Part shown: in pieces, positions 7,301-16,156 of the stretch
Numbering within the stretch: position 1 is the first letter of the stretch
Layout of the letters: every line of letters begins with the position of its first letter
DNA from: Sciscionella marina DSM 45152
GTDB lineage: Bacteria > Actinomycetota > Actinomycetes > Mycobacteriales > Pseudonocardiaceae
Reading direction: 5' to 3'
NCBI RefSeq assembly: GCF_000379465.1
Contig: NZ_KB905380.1
Coordinates: 434,001-498,000, forward strand
DNA length: 64,000 nucleotides
Translations under genes and position numbers: made by a program
Notes under the pieces: model-generated
The model's input: only the letters and a program-made list of their open reading frames with translations
Told to the model about the DNA's origin: nothing
Database searches by the model: none

Positions 7301-8927
7301 CCGTGCCGTCCGCGCCGAACACCAGGAACCGGTCGAAGGAACGGGCGAACCAGCGGTCATGAGTGACCGCGAGCACGGTGCCCTCGAACCGCTCCAGACC
7401 GTCCTGGAGTGCTTGCGCGGAAACGAGATCGAGGTTGTCGGTCGGTTCGTCGAGCAGTAACAGGTTCGCCCCGGCCAGTTCCAGGAGCAGGATCTGGAAC
7501 CTCGCCTGCTGGCCACCGGAGAGCGTGTCGAACTCGTTGCCCGCGACCGCGGCGAGCTCGTAGCGGGCCAGCGCCCTGCTCGCCGCCTCGCGCGGGACCC
7601 CGTCCCGATGCTCGTCCCCGTGGCCGAGGATGTGCAGCAGGGTCCGGCCGAGGAACTCGCCGTGCTCGTGGGTCTGGGCGAACCAGCCGGGCCGCACCCG
7701 GGCGCCGAGCCTGGCCAGGCCGGTGTGCGCGCCCCCGGCGATCTCCACCCCGCTGACCGGGCGGTGCTCAGGTTCCGGATCGGTGCCGCCGCGCGCGAGC
7801 AGGCGCAGGAAATGCGATTTCCCGGAACCGTTCGAACCGAGCACCGCCACCCGTTCCCCGTAGAACACTTGCGCGTCGAAGGGCCACATCAGGCCGGTGA
7901 GTTCGAGCGCGGAGCAGACAACGGCACGTTTCCCGGTCCGCCCACCGCGCAGCCGCATGTGCACCCGCTGCTCCCGCGGCACCGCCTGTGGCGGGCCCGC
8001 CTCCTCGAACTTCCGCAGCCGGGTCTGCGCGGCCTGATAGCGCCCGGCCATCGTGTCGTTGTAGGTCGCCTTGTTCTTGAGCATGGTGACCAGTTCCTTG
8101 AGCTTCGCGTGCTCCTCGTCCCAGCGCCTGCGCAGTTCCTCGAACCGTTCGAAGCGGTCCGCGCGGGCCTGTTCGTAGTCGGCGAATCCGCCACCGTGCA
8201 CCCAAGCGGTATTCCCGCCGGCGCCGAGTTCCAAGGTCACGATCCGGGAGGCCACGCGCGCCAGCAGTTCCCGGTCGTGCGAGACGAACAGCACCGTCTT
8301 CGGGGACTCCAGCAGCCGCTGTTCGAGCCACCGCTTCGCAGGGACATCCAGGTAGTTGTCCGGCTCGTCGAGCAGCAGCACCTCGTCCGGACCGGCGAGC
8401 AGTGCCTCGAGCACGAGCCGCTTCTGCTCCCCGCCGGAGAGGGTGCGCACCGGGCGGAACCTGGCCCGCTCGAAACCGATCGACAGCGCCGCCTCGCACA
8501 CCTTGTCCCAGTCCACCTCCGCCTGGTAACCGCCCGCGTCGGTGTAGTCCGCGATCGCCTGGGCATAGCGCAGCTGGGTGGCCTCGTCCTCGTCCTCCAT
8601 CATGGCCAGCTCGGCGGATTCCAGGTCCGCGGCCGCCGTGCGCAGCGCGGGAGGGGCCAGGGAGAGCAGCAGCTCGCGCACCGTGGTCTCGTCCCGGATC
8701 CGGCCGACGAACTGGCGCATCACGCCGAGCCCGCCGACCCATTGCACCGCACCGGAATGCGGTTTCAGCTCACCGGTGACGATGCGCAGCAGCGTGGTCT
8801 TGCCCGCCCCATTCGCCCCGATCAGCGCGACCTTGGCACCCTCGCCGACCCGGAAACCCACCCCGTCGAGCAGGGTTCGCCCATCGGGCAGGGTGTAGCC
8901 GATCTGCTGCACATCCACGTATCCCAT
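7251..8927 (-). CDS. ABC-F subfamily ATPase (ribosome-associated type)
   Basis: This 558-aa protein has two tandem ABC cassettes and no membrane segments. Cassette 1 has Walker A GANGAGKTT (about residues 37-45) and signature LSGGEQKRL. Cassette 2 has GSNGSGKSH and LSGGQQARFQ, and both keep the LLLDEP Walker B. A charged linker (KELVTMLKNKATYNDTMA) joins them, as in ABC-F proteins that act at the ribosomal E-site and can confer antibiotic tolerance. The ATG at 8927 starts the first cassette. The second Walker A has GKSH where GKST or GKSN is usual. Which branch it belongs to is not clear. Confidence 0.87.
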   Translation of the reverse strand: MGYVDVQQIGYTLPDGRTLLDGVGFRVGEGAKVALIGANGAGKTTLLRIVTGELKPHSGAVQWVGGLGVMRQFVGRIRDETTVRELLLSLAPPALRTAAADLESAELAMMEDEDEATQLRYAQAIADYTDAGGYQAEVDWDKVCEAALSIGFERARFRPVRTLSGGEQKRLVLEALLAGPDEVLLLDEPDNYLDVPAKRWLEQRLLESPKTVLFVSHDRELLARVASRIVTLELGAGGNTAWVHGGGFADYEQARADRFERFEELRRRWDEEHAKLKELVTMLKNKATYNDTMAGRYQAAQTRLRKFEEAGPPQAVPREQRVHMRLRGGRTGKRAVVCSALELTGLMWPFDAQVFYGERVAVLGSNGSGKSHFLRLLARGGTDPEPEHRPVSGVEIAGGAHTGLARLGARVRPGWFAQTHEHGEFLGRTLLHILGHGDEHRDGVPREAASRALARYELAAVAGNEFDTLSGGQQARFQILLLELAGANLLLLDEPTDNLDLVSAQALQDGLERFEGTVLAVTHDRWFARSFDRFLVFGADGTVTESDGPVWEQERVRR

Positions 8928-9003
8928 CGCCGCGCATGCTAACCGGGTGCGCGGTGCGGGCGAACCGATTTTCACTCGGCCCGGATCTGTCGGTGGGTAC
9001 TTC

Positions 9004-9009
9004 TACCAT
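9004..9009 (+). promoter_or_regulatory. TACCAT -10 box of a probable leaderless transcript
   Basis: TACCAT at 9004-9009 lies 6 nt before the ATG at 9016 and there is no Shine-Dalgarno sequence, so the mRNA probably starts at the start codon. I see no convincing -35. Confidence 0.4.
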
Positions 9010-9015
9010 CGGCAC

Positions 9016-9558
9016 ATGACGGAACCGAACCTCACCGAGCAACTCTCCTGGCACTGGGACAACCAGCTGCGGCCGCGCCTGGACGGCCTCACCGACGCGG
9101 AGTACCTGTGGGAGCCGGTGCCCGGCTCCTGGAACATCCGGCCGCGCGCCGAAGTGGAGCATCCCAACGGCAGCGGCGAGTTCAGCGTGGACTTCACCTT
9201 CCCGCAACCCGAACCGCCGCCGGTGACCACCATCGCCTGGCGGCTGGCGCACCTCATCGTCGGCGTGTTCGGCATGCGGGTGGCCGACCATTTCGGCGGA
9301 CCGCCGATGGACTATGCGAGCCACGCCTATCCGGGCACGGCGGCCGGGGCGCTCGACCAGGTCGACGCCACCTACGCGAGGTGGATCGCGGGTGTGCGCG
9401 GGCTCGACGAGGCGGCGCTGTGGCAGCCGTGCGGCGAAGAGGGGCACGCGGACTTCCCGATGATCGCCCTGGTGCTGCACATCCACCGGGAGGTCATCCA
9501 CCACGGCGCCGAGGTCTCGCTGTTGCGGGATCTGTATCGCGCGCGGAGCGGCGCATGA
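9016..9558 (+). CDS. DinB-superfamily protein
   Basis: This 180-aa protein of the DinB/MDMPI four-helix fold starts with the usual LSWHWDNQLRPRLDGLTDAEYLWEP segment. Candidate metal-binding histidines are in RLAHLIVG and LVLHIHREVIHHGAE. Members act as thiol-dependent transferases that use mycothiol or bacillithiol; the substrate here is unknown. The ATG at 9016 fits the leaderless -10. The stop overlaps the ATG of the next gene (ATGA), so the two form an operon. Confidence 0.82.
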   Translation: MTEPNLTEQLSWHWDNQLRPRLDGLTDAEYLWEPVPGSWNIRPRAEVEHPNGSGEFSVDFTFPQPEPPPVTTIAWRLAHLIVGVFGMRVADHFGGPPMDYASHAYPGTAAGALDQVDATYARWIAGVRGLDEAALWQPCGEEGHADFPMIALVLHIHREVIHHGAEVSLLRDLYRARSGA

Positions 9559-10256
9559 CCCGCGCGCCCGACCGGCTCGCGGCGACCGCGTGGAGCACCG
9601 GCGGGCCACTGCGGGACGGGCTCGAACGGCGCGGGCTTCCCGTTCCGGACGCGGCCTACCTGAAGCGGGCCTTCGCACCACGGGACTGGGAGGACCTGGC
9701 CGCCGCGATCGCGGAGCTGCGCGCGCATTTCGCGCGGGCACGGTTCGCGGAGCAGGCGGGATTCGGGGCGCTGCTGGTGCCCGATCCGGCGAAGCTGGAC
9801 ACCCGGGCCGCGGTCGAACCGGAACTGCGGTCCGGGCAGACCGGGATCACCGGGCCGGACTTCGTGGACGCGCAGCTGCCCGCGGGCCGGCTGGTCACCG
9901 AACCGGGCCGGGACTGGTCGCTGTTCGCCACGGTGCTCGGTCCGGCCGGTCCGCACTTCGGCAGCGACGAGACGATCCGCGCAGCAGATCCAGCGCGGTT
10001 CACGGTGCGCGAGACCGACACCCGCGCGCTGATGGTGCGCCAGCTCTGGGGCGCGCGGGTGTTGCAGAGCGGGTCCTCGCTTCCGGACTGCGAGATCGGC
10101 GGTGCCTGGACGTTCAGCCTGTTTCCCGGGGAGGACCGGGTCGCGGGCAAGGCGGTCTCGGGCACCATCCTGCACGGCAAGGTGCGGTTCCGGCTCGGCC
10201 GCGCGGACCGCGGGATCGCGGTGGCCAGGGCCTGCCCGGCGCTACGGATCGGCTGA
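9555..10256 (+). CDS. Conserved-looking protein of unknown function
   Basis: I do not recognise this 233-aa soluble protein. It has no signal peptide, membrane segment or nucleotide-binding motif. The middle reads like a ligand-binding alpha/beta domain (GFGALLVPDPAKLDT, then SLFATVLGPAGPHFGSDETIRA), and the C-terminal part is strand-rich (CEIGGAWTFSLFPGEDRVAGKAVSGT). It overlaps the DinB gene by 4 nt at its start and the convergent LysR gene by 15 nt at its end, so it is probably cotranslated with the DinB protein. Confidence 0.7.
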   Translation: MTRAPDRLAATAWSTGGPLRDGLERRGLPVPDAAYLKRAFAPRDWEDLAAAIAELRAHFARARFAEQAGFGALLVPDPAKLDTRAAVEPELRSGQTGITGPDFVDAQLPAGRLVTEPGRDWSLFATVLGPAGPHFGSDETIRAADPARFTVRETDTRALMVRQLWGARVLQSGSSLPDCEIGGAWTFSLFPGEDRVAGKAVSGTILHGKVRFRLGRADRGIAVARACPALRIG

Positions 10257-11135
10257 ACCGGGCAGCGTCGTGCGCACCCGGTGGATCAGCGCCTTCGCCG
10301 CCGGGCTCAGCGGGCCGTTCGCGCGCCAGGCGAACACCAGCCTGGCACGCATCGCCGGCCTGCCGAGCGGGACGGCGCGCGCCCGCTCACCATAGGCGGT
10401 GGCGAACCGCCTCGGCAGGACCGCGATCCCGAGCCCGCGTTCGGCGAGCTCCACGGCGAACCACGGATCACTGCACTCGAACGCGATCCTCGGCCACATC
10501 CCGGCCGCGGCACAGCCCTCGTCGAACACCGCGCGCACCCCGGAACCGCGGACCAAACTGATCACCTCCCGGTCCACGATCCCGCGCAGCGTCAGGCTCT
10601 TGCGGTTCGCGAACGGGTCCCCGGGCCCGAGAACGGCGACCACGGGTTCGTCTGCGAGCGGGTGCACCCGAACCCCCACCGGATCGGTGGCCCCGAGCCC
10701 GAACACCGCCCCGTCCAGCGTGCCGGAGCGCAGCGCGCCGATCAGTTCCACCGAACTCGCCTCGGACAGGGTGATGTCCACATCCGGATGTGTTTGATGG
10801 AAATCCGCGAGCACGGCGGGAAACCCGTGTGCCGCGGTGCTGACCATGCCGATGGTCACGCTGCCCCGGACCAGTCCGGTGAGCTCCTCGACCGCGACCC
10901 GGCCCTGATCCACCGAGGCGAGCGCGGCCCGCGCGTGCGGGAGGAACGCGGAGCCGAGCGCGGTCAGCCGCACCCTGCGGGCCGAGCGATCGAACAGCGG
11001 ACCGCCGAGTTCCCGTTCGAGCTGGCGGATCTGGGCGCTCACCCCGGGCTGTGCGACGTGCACCCGCTCGGCGGCCCGGGTGAACGAGCCCTCCTCGAGG
11101 ACCGCGAGGAAATAATGCAGGTGGCGCAGTTCCAT
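10242..11135 (-). CDS. LysR-family transcriptional regulator
   Basis: This 297-aa protein has the standard two-part design: an N-terminal HTH at residues 1-60 (MELRHLHYFLAVLEEGSF, then AERVHVAQPGVSAQIRQLE) and a periplasmic-binding-like effector domain from about residue 90 (VTIGMVSTAAHGFPAVLADF). The ATG at 11135 is preferred to a TTG at 11144 because MELRHL is the usual start. It is divergent from the flavin monooxygenase at 11207, its probable target. The effector is unknown. Confidence 0.9.
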   Translation of the reverse strand: MELRHLHYFLAVLEEGSFTRAAERVHVAQPGVSAQIRQLERELGGPLFDRSARRVRLTALGSAFLPHARAALASVDQGRVAVEELTGLVRGSVTIGMVSTAAHGFPAVLADFHQTHPDVDITLSEASSVELIGALRSGTLDGAVFGLGATDPVGVRVHPLADEPVVAVLGPGDPFANRKSLTLRGIVDREVISLVRGSGVRAVFDEGCAAAGMWPRIAFECSDPWFAVELAERGLGIAVLPRRFATAYGERARAVPLGRPAMRARLVFAWRANGPLSPAAKALIHRVRTTLPGSADP

Positions 11136-11206
11136 AACTGGCAATTCTAGGTCGCAGACGATCCAGCTGTTGGACTTTTAGCCGCGCCCGCGCCGAGCAT
11201 GGCGGT

Positions 11207-12403
11207 ATGACATGGAACATTCTCATCGCGGGCGCGGGAATCGGCGGGCTGGCCGCGGCACTCGCCTTGCACGACAAGGGATTCGGGGTCGAGGTATTGG
11301 AGAGCGCCCGGGAGATCCGCCCGCTCGGCGTCGGGCTGAACATCCAGCCGGCGGCCGTGGCCGCGCTCGGCTCACTCGGAATCGGGGAATCCCTTGCGGC
11401 GAGCGGGATCCCGACCGCCGAGCACGTCTACTTCGATCACCTCGGCGAGCGGTTGTTCACCGAACCGCGCGGACTGGCCGCGGGACACGAATGGCCGCAG
11501 TACTCGGTGCATCGCGGGGAACTGCAGTCGCTGCTGCTCGAACAGGTGCGCGAGCGGATCGGCCCGCGGGCGGTGCGCACCGGGGCCCAGCTGCTGGATG
11601 TGTGCCAGAACGGCGAATCGGTGCACGCGAGGGTGCTCGACCGGGCCGGCGGCGAATACGTGGGGCACACCGGCCGGGCGCTCATCGGGGCGGACGGGGC
11701 GCATTCGGTGGTACGCGAGCTGCTGCACCCCGGCAAGGCGCCGCTGCGGTGGAACGGCGCGCACTTCTGGCGCGGGATCACCGAACTCGATTCCTTCGGG
11801 ACGGGCCGCTCCTTTCACCATGTCAGCGATGCGCGCGGGACCCGTGTGGTCGCGTACCCGATCTCGGCGAAGGCGGCCGAATCCGGGCGGGCACTGGTGA
11901 ACTGGGTGGTCGAGGCGGCCGTCGCGGAACCGGGGACGCCCATCGAACGGAACTGGAAACGGGCCGGGCGACTACCGGATCTGCTCGGTCACCTCGACGG
12001 ATGGGAGCTGGACCGGCTCGGCCTGCGCGAACTGTTCACCGGCGGCGGACCGATCCTGGAGTACCCGATGGTCGACCGGGACCCGCTGCCGAACTGGGGC
12101 GCGGGCCGGGTGAGCCTGCTCGGAGACGCCGCGCACCTGATGTACCCGGTCGGGGCGAACGGGGCGAGCCAGGCCATCCTGGACGCCCGCGCGCTCGCCG
12201 ACGCGCTCGACGGCACCGAGCCGATGACCGGACTGCGCGAGTACGAACGGCTGCGGCTGGCGCGGACACGGGCGGTCGTGCTCGCCAACCGGAAGATGGA
12301 CGCCGCGGAGAAGGCGAGCGCGGGCAGCGCGGACTACGGCGAACAGCTCGCCGCGATCACCGCGGACTACCGGCGCGCGACCACTACCGGCGCTGCGGGA
12401 TGA
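11207..12403 (+). CDS. FAD-dependent aromatic monooxygenase (class A flavoprotein)
   Basis: This 398-aa NAD(P)H-dependent hydroxylase has the FAD-binding GAGIGGL motif at residues 8-14, the GADGAHSVVR motif near 165 and the GDAAHLMYPVGANGASQ motif near 305. The layout resembles salicylate or phenazine-1-carboxylate hydroxylases. It is 398 aa long and lacks the thioredoxin-like tail of phenol-hydroxylase types. It is divergent from a LysR gene and probably induced through it by an aromatic substrate. Its last 20 nt overlap the convergent pspC-like gene. Confidence 0.87.
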   Translation: MTWNILIAGAGIGGLAAALALHDKGFGVEVLESAREIRPLGVGLNIQPAAVAALGSLGIGESLAASGIPTAEHVYFDHLGERLFTEPRGLAAGHEWPQYSVHRGELQSLLLEQVRERIGPRAVRTGAQLLDVCQNGESVHARVLDRAGGEYVGHTGRALIGADGAHSVVRELLHPGKAPLRWNGAHFWRGITELDSFGTGRSFHHVSDARGTRVVAYPISAKAAESGRALVNWVVEAAVAEPGTPIERNWKRAGRLPDLLGHLDGWELDRLGLRELFTGGGPILEYPMVDRDPLPNWGAGRVSLLGDAAHLMYPVGANGASQAILDARALADALDGTEPMTGLREYERLRLARTRAVVLANRKMDAAEKASAGSADYGEQLAAITADYRRATTTGAAG

Positions 12404-12605
12404 CCAGCCAGAGCCCGAGGTAGAGCAGGAACTGCGGGCCGGGAAGCAGGCAGGACAGCAGGAACACCAGGCGGACCGTTCCCGCGCTCCAGCCGTAACG
12501 CTCGGCAAGCCCGCCGCAGACGCCGCCGAGCACCCGGTCGGTGCGCGAGCGGGTCAGCCTCGAGGTCCGGTAGGTGGGGTTCGGATAATTCGGATAAGTC
12601 GTCAT
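12384..12605 (-). CDS. PspC-domain small membrane protein
   Basis: This 73-aa protein starts at the ATG at 12605. A Tyr/Asn/Pro-rich N-terminus leads into the PspC core DRVLGGVCGGLAERYGWSAG, then one hydrophobic helix (LVFLLSCLLPGPQFLLYLGLWLVI) and a basic QRR end. PspC domains sit in the membrane and sense or buffer envelope stress. Here the domain stands alone, without a phage-shock operon. Two other tiny membrane proteins are encoded divergently beside it. Confidence 0.88.
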   Translation of the reverse strand: MTTYPNYPNPTYRTSRLTRSRTDRVLGGVCGGLAERYGWSAGTVRLVFLLSCLLPGPQFLLYLGLWLVIPQRR

Positions 12606-12713
12606 GTCTTCACGATGCCCGGCCGCGCGCCACCGCGCCTCGGTGACCGCCCTGAGTCCACCCCCGAAGTTCCACCCTGATCTCCACCCTCGGGAGGTCC
12701 GAATCCACCCGGT

Positions 12714-12733
12714 CCCGGACGTACCTTTCCGGG
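12714..12733 (+). promoter_or_regulatory. TACCTT -10 inside an inverted repeat, before two small membrane genes
   Basis: CCCGGA (12714-12719) and TCCGGG (12728-12733) form an inverted repeat around TACCTT (12722-12727). The ATG follows at 12735, 7 nt after the -10, which suggests a leaderless transcript and a possible operator at the start site. Confidence 0.4.
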
Positions 12734-12734
12734 C

Positions 12735-12998
12735 ATGGAAAGCTACCTGAATTTCATGCTCATCCGGTTCGGCATCCTGGCCGCCGGGGTCGCCGTACTG
12801 GTCATCATCGGCTTCGCCATCGCCCTCTACCTCAAGCGCAAGGGGAAGCTCGGCCATGCGCGCCGGTACGTGGAGCCGATGGCCCGCACCGTGATCGACC
12901 GGGCCGGTGAACGCAGCACGCGGACCGGGCGCGGCGCCTGGAAGGGCACCGCCGCCCGCAAGGTCGTCAACTACCTCGACAAGAACGACAAGCGATGA
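12735..12998 (+). CDS. Small single-pass membrane protein of unknown function
   Basis: This 87-aa protein has a short polar N-terminus, one transmembrane helix (about residues 9-33, IRFGILAAGVAVLVIIGFAI) and a strongly basic cytoplasmic tail with many Lys and Arg residues. I recognise no family. The stop overlaps the ATG of the next tiny membrane gene by 4 nt (ATGA), so the two are made together, possibly as partners in one complex. Probably leaderless from the -10 at 12722. Confidence 0.7.
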   Translation: MESYLNFMLIRFGILAAGVAVLVIIGFAIALYLKRKGKLGHARRYVEPMARTVIDRAGERSTRTGRGAWKGTAARKVVNYLDKNDKR

Positions 12999-13150
12999 TC
13001 GCGGGTGCGGTACTCGCCGAGGACGGCGGGGACATCATGGCGCACCTGTTCCAGGACTACCTGATCAAGGCCGGGATCGTGATCGGGCTCGCCGTCCTGG
13101 TCCTGATCGCCATGGTGATCATCTGGAAAAAGGTCAGCAGCAGGAAGTAG
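12995..13150 (+). CDS. 51-aa membrane microprotein coupled to the upstream gene
   Basis: The ATG at 12995 overlaps the stop of the preceding gene. The 51-aa product begins MIAGAVLAEDGGDIMAHLF and continues into a hydrophobic helix (IVIGLAVLVLIAMVIIW) with a short basic end (KKVSSRK). Acidic outside and basic inside, it looks like a single-pass membrane microprotein and may pair with the basic-tailed neighbour. The next gene's -10 overlaps its stop codon. Function unknown. Confidence 0.6.
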   Translation: MIAGAVLAEDGGDIMAHLFQDYLIKAGIVIGLAVLVLIAMVIIWKKVSSRK

Positions 13151-13153
13151 GTT
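13148..13153 (+). promoter_or_regulatory. TAGGTT -10 box upstream of amidase
   Basis: TAGGTT overlaps the TAG stop of the microprotein and lies 6 nt before the ATG at 13160. No ribosome site is present, so the amidase may have its own leaderless promoter. The -35 is not clear. Confidence 0.35.
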
Positions 13154-13159
13154 CGGTGC

Positions 13160-14569
13160 ATGGGCGAACGACTCGTGCACGCATTCGGTGAAGACGCGCT
13201 CGGCGAGCTGGACGGGACCGCGATCGCCGAACTGATCAGGGCAGGCGAACTCACCTCGGAGGACGCGGCGCGCCAGGCCGCCGAGCGGGCCCGGCGGGTG
13301 GACCCCACGCTGCACGCGATCGCCGAGGCCGACTACGGGCACGTCGCCGAGCCGAAACCGGGACCACTGCGCGGGGTGCCGAGCTTCATCAAGGACAACA
13401 CGCCGGTCCCCGGGCTGCCGACGAGGCACGGTTCCGCCGCGGTCCCCCGGGCGGCCTCCCCCGGCTACGGGACCTTCGCCAAGCAGTTCATCAGCACCGG
13501 CATGACCGTGCTCGGCAAGACGCGGCTGCCCGAGTTCGGCCTGAACGCGACCACGGAGTTCGTGGACGAGGAACCCACCCGCAACCCGTGGAACACCGGC
13601 TACTCCTCGGGAGGTTCCTCCGGAGGGGCCGCCGCCCTCGTCGCTTCCGGGGTGGTACCGATCGCGCACGGCAACGACGGCGGCGGCTCCATCCGCATCC
13701 CGGCCGCGTGCTGCGGGCTCGTCGGATTGAAACCGAGCCGCGGCCGCACGGTCGCGAGCGAGCTGGCGAAGATGCCGATCAACCTGGTCGTGGACGGGGT
13801 GCTGACCAGGACGGTGCGGGACTCGGCGGCTTTCCTGGCCGCGGCCGAGGGGTACCGGCGGGCCCCGAAGCTGCCGCCGCTTGGTCACATCCGCGAATCG
13901 CGCGGGCGCAAACTCCGCATCGGACTGGTGCTCGATCCGGTCGTGGACACCGCGATCTGCCCGCAGACCAGGGCCGCGGTCGAGGCGACGGCCGCGCGGC
14001 TGGAGAAACTCGGCCACACCGTGGAACCGATGCGGCTGCCGTTCGGGGACCCGTTCGTCACCGACTTCCTCACCTACTGGGGCATGCTCGCTTTCCTGCT
14101 CAGCGGTCTCGGCAAGCGCAGCTTCGGCAAGGAGTTCGATCCGGCACGGCTCACCCCGCTCACCACCGGGCTGCGCCGGATCTACCAGCGCAGCGCGCAC
14201 CGAACCCCGGGCACTCTCTACCGGCTGGCGCGGGCGAAATCCGCCTATGCGGCAATGTTCCGCACCCACCACCTCGTGCTCTCCCCCGTGCTCGGCCACG
14301 TCACCCCGGAACTCGGCCATCTGCGCCCCGATGTGCCGGTCGACGAACTCATCGAACGGCTGAAGCGCTATGTCGCGTTCACCCCGCTCGCGAACGTCAC
14401 CGGCGCACCCGCCCTGTCCCTGCCCGCGGGCCTCGCCGGGGAAGGGGTCCCGATCGGGGTGCAGTTCAGCGCGGCCGACGGCGATGAACGCAGCCTGCTG
14501 GAGATCGGCTACGAACTCGAGGACGCGATGCCCTGGAACACCATCGCCGAACAGGCCCGCCGTGTTTAG
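13160..14569 (+). CDS. Amidase-signature family hydrolase
   Basis: This 469-aa cytoplasmic amidase hydrolyses a C-N amide bond. The Ser-cisSer-Lys triad is intact: Lys78 in FIKDN, cis-Ser153 in GGSSGG and nucleophile Ser177 in GGGSIRIPA, with the same spacing as fatty-acid amide hydrolase (75 and 24 residues). The substrate cannot be read from the sequence. It lies just before an fmdB-fmdA pair, which fits a local amide/formamide theme, but the 35-nt gap and separate promoter leave open whether they share an operon. Confidence 0.9.
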   Translation: MGERLVHAFGEDALGELDGTAIAELIRAGELTSEDAARQAAERARRVDPTLHAIAEADYGHVAEPKPGPLRGVPSFIKDNTPVPGLPTRHGSAAVPRAASPGYGTFAKQFISTGMTVLGKTRLPEFGLNATTEFVDEEPTRNPWNTGYSSGGSSGGAAALVASGVVPIAHGNDGGGSIRIPAACCGLVGLKPSRGRTVASELAKMPINLVVDGVLTRTVRDSAAFLAAAEGYRRAPKLPPLGHIRESRGRKLRIGLVLDPVVDTAICPQTRAAVEATAARLEKLGHTVEPMRLPFGDPFVTDFLTYWGMLAFLLSGLGKRSFGKEFDPARLTPLTTGLRRIYQRSAHRTPGTLYRLARAKSAYAAMFRTHHLVLSPVLGHVTPELGHLRPDVPVDELIERLKRYVAFTPLANVTGAPALSLPAGLAGEGVPIGVQFSAADGDERSLLEIGYELEDAMPWNTIAEQARRV

Positions 14570-14604
14570 ATAGGAACGACCCATCGGCGGGTGAGGAGGA
14601 ATCC

Positions 14605-14889
14605 GTGCCGATCTACGACTACCGGTGCCCCTCCTGTGGGATCACCGAGCACAGCTATCCGATGCGCGAGGCGCCCCCGGCCCTCGACTGCGCCTGCGGG
14701 CTCCCGGCCCGCAAACTCGTCACCGCCGCCCGGCTCGGCAAGGGTTCCTCGACCGCGATGCGGCTGCTCGACCAGACCCAGAGCACCGCGAGCGAGCCCG
14801 CCGTGGTCCGCTCCCCGCCGCCCGCGGCACCGAACCGTCCGGTGAGCCGGAATCCCCTGCACGCCACGTTGCCCCGTCCCGGAAAGTAG
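14605..14889 (+). CDS. fmdB: FmdB-family zinc-ribbon protein
   Basis: This 94-aa protein starts at GTG 14605 after a GAGGAG site. The N-terminal zinc ribbon has the CPSC and CAC cysteine pairs (residues 8-11 and about 30-32). A disordered Pro/Ala/Ser-rich C-terminal half follows. The family is linked to regulation of formamidase, and the formamidase gene follows after 7 nt. Confidence 0.85.
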   Translation: MPIYDYRCPSCGITEHSYPMREAPPALDCACGLPARKLVTAARLGKGSSTAMRLLDQTQSTASEPAVVRSPPPAAPNRPVSRNPLHATLPRPGK

Positions 14890-14896
14890 GTGCGCG

Positions 14897-16150
14897 ATGC
14901 CCGACGTGATCTTCCCCCTCGACTCCACCAAAGCGTTCACCGAGCAGGAGATCCTCGGCCACAACCGCTGGCACCCGGACATTCCCGCCGCGGTCCGGGT
15001 CAAGCCGGGCGACACCTTCCGGGTGCACTGCCGTGAGTGGTTCGACGGCGCGATCCACAACGACGATTCGGCCGAGGACATCCGGGACGCTCCGCTGAAC
15101 TCGGTGCACACGCTCTCCGGTCCGATCGGCGTCGACGGAGCCAAACCCGGTGACCTGCTCATCGTGGACATCCTCGACCTCGGCCCGATCCCGCAGGAGG
15201 ACTCCGGCCCGCTCGCCGGGCAGGGCTGGGGGTACACCGGGATCTTCGCCGCGCGCAACGGCGGCAGCTTCCTGACCGAGCAGTTCCCGGACGCGTACAA
15301 GGCGGTCTGGGACTTCACCGGGCACACCGCGACCTCACGGCACGTCCCGCACGTCTCCTTCACCGGTATCACCCACCCCGGGCTGATGGGCACCGCGCCG
15401 AGCAGGGAACTGCTGAGCGCGTGGAACACCAGGGAGGCGGCGCTCATCGCGACCGATCCGGACCGGGTCCCGCCCCTGGCCCTGCCACCCGAGCCCGCCG
15501 ACGCGGTCCTCGGCGGAGTCGCGAGTACCGAGCGCGATCGGGTGGCGAGCGAGGCCGCGCGCACCGCACCGCCCCGGGAGAACGGCGGGAACCAGGACAT
15601 CAAGAACCTCACCCGTGGTTCGCGGGTGTTCTACCCGGTCTTCGTGGACGGGGCGAACCTCTCCGTCGGCGATCTGCACTTCTCCCAGGGCGATGGGGAG
15701 ATCACCTTCTGCGGGGCGATCGAGATGGGCGGCTTCATCGATCTGCACGTGGACATCATTCCCGGCGGCATGCAGACCTACGGGGTCAGTGAGAACGCGA
15801 TCTTCATGCCGGGCAACGTCGAACCGCAGTACTCCGAATGGCTCGCCTTCTCCGGCACCTCGGTCACCCTCGACGGCGAACAGCGCTACCTCGACTCGCA
15901 CCTGGCCTACCAGCGGGCCTGCCTGCACGCGATCGACTACCTGACCACCTTCGGCTATACCCCGGAACAGGCCTATCTGCTGCTCGGCGCCGCGCCGATC
16001 GAGGGCCGCCACTCCGGGGTCGTGGACATCCCGAACGCCTGCTCGACGGTGTACCTGCCGACCGCGATCTTCGATTTCCCGGTCACTCCCGGCAAGGACG
16101 GCCCGGCCCGGATCGACCCCGGTGTCGGCGCCCCGCGCGCGGCGTTCTGA
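14897..16150 (+). CDS. fmdA: Formamidase/acetamidase (FmdA/AmdA family)
   Basis: This 417-aa metal-dependent amidase hydrolyses formamide or acetamide to ammonia and the acid. It has the family's normal length and conserved blocks: HTLSGPIGVDGAKPGDLL near residues 74-91, GVNPGWG-type turn replaced by GQGWGYTGIF near 110, HPGLMGTAPS near 159, GDLHFSQGDGEI near 258 and EMGGFIDLHVDI near 276. The ATG is 7 nt after fmdB. Acetamide or formamide as a nitrogen source is the likely role. Confidence 0.88.
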   Translation: MPDVIFPLDSTKAFTEQEILGHNRWHPDIPAAVRVKPGDTFRVHCREWFDGAIHNDDSAEDIRDAPLNSVHTLSGPIGVDGAKPGDLLIVDILDLGPIPQEDSGPLAGQGWGYTGIFAARNGGSFLTEQFPDAYKAVWDFTGHTATSRHVPHVSFTGITHPGLMGTAPSRELLSAWNTREAALIATDPDRVPPLALPPEPADAVLGGVASTERDRVASEAARTAPPRENGGNQDIKNLTRGSRVFYPVFVDGANLSVGDLHFSQGDGEITFCGAIEMGGFIDLHVDIIPGGMQTYGVSENAIFMPGNVEPQYSEWLAFSGTSVTLDGEQRYLDSHLAYQRACLHAIDYLTTFGYTPEQAYLLLGAAPIEGRHSGVVDIPNACSTVYLPTAIFDFPVTPGKDGPARIDPGVGAPRAAF

Positions 16151-16156
16151 GGAACG

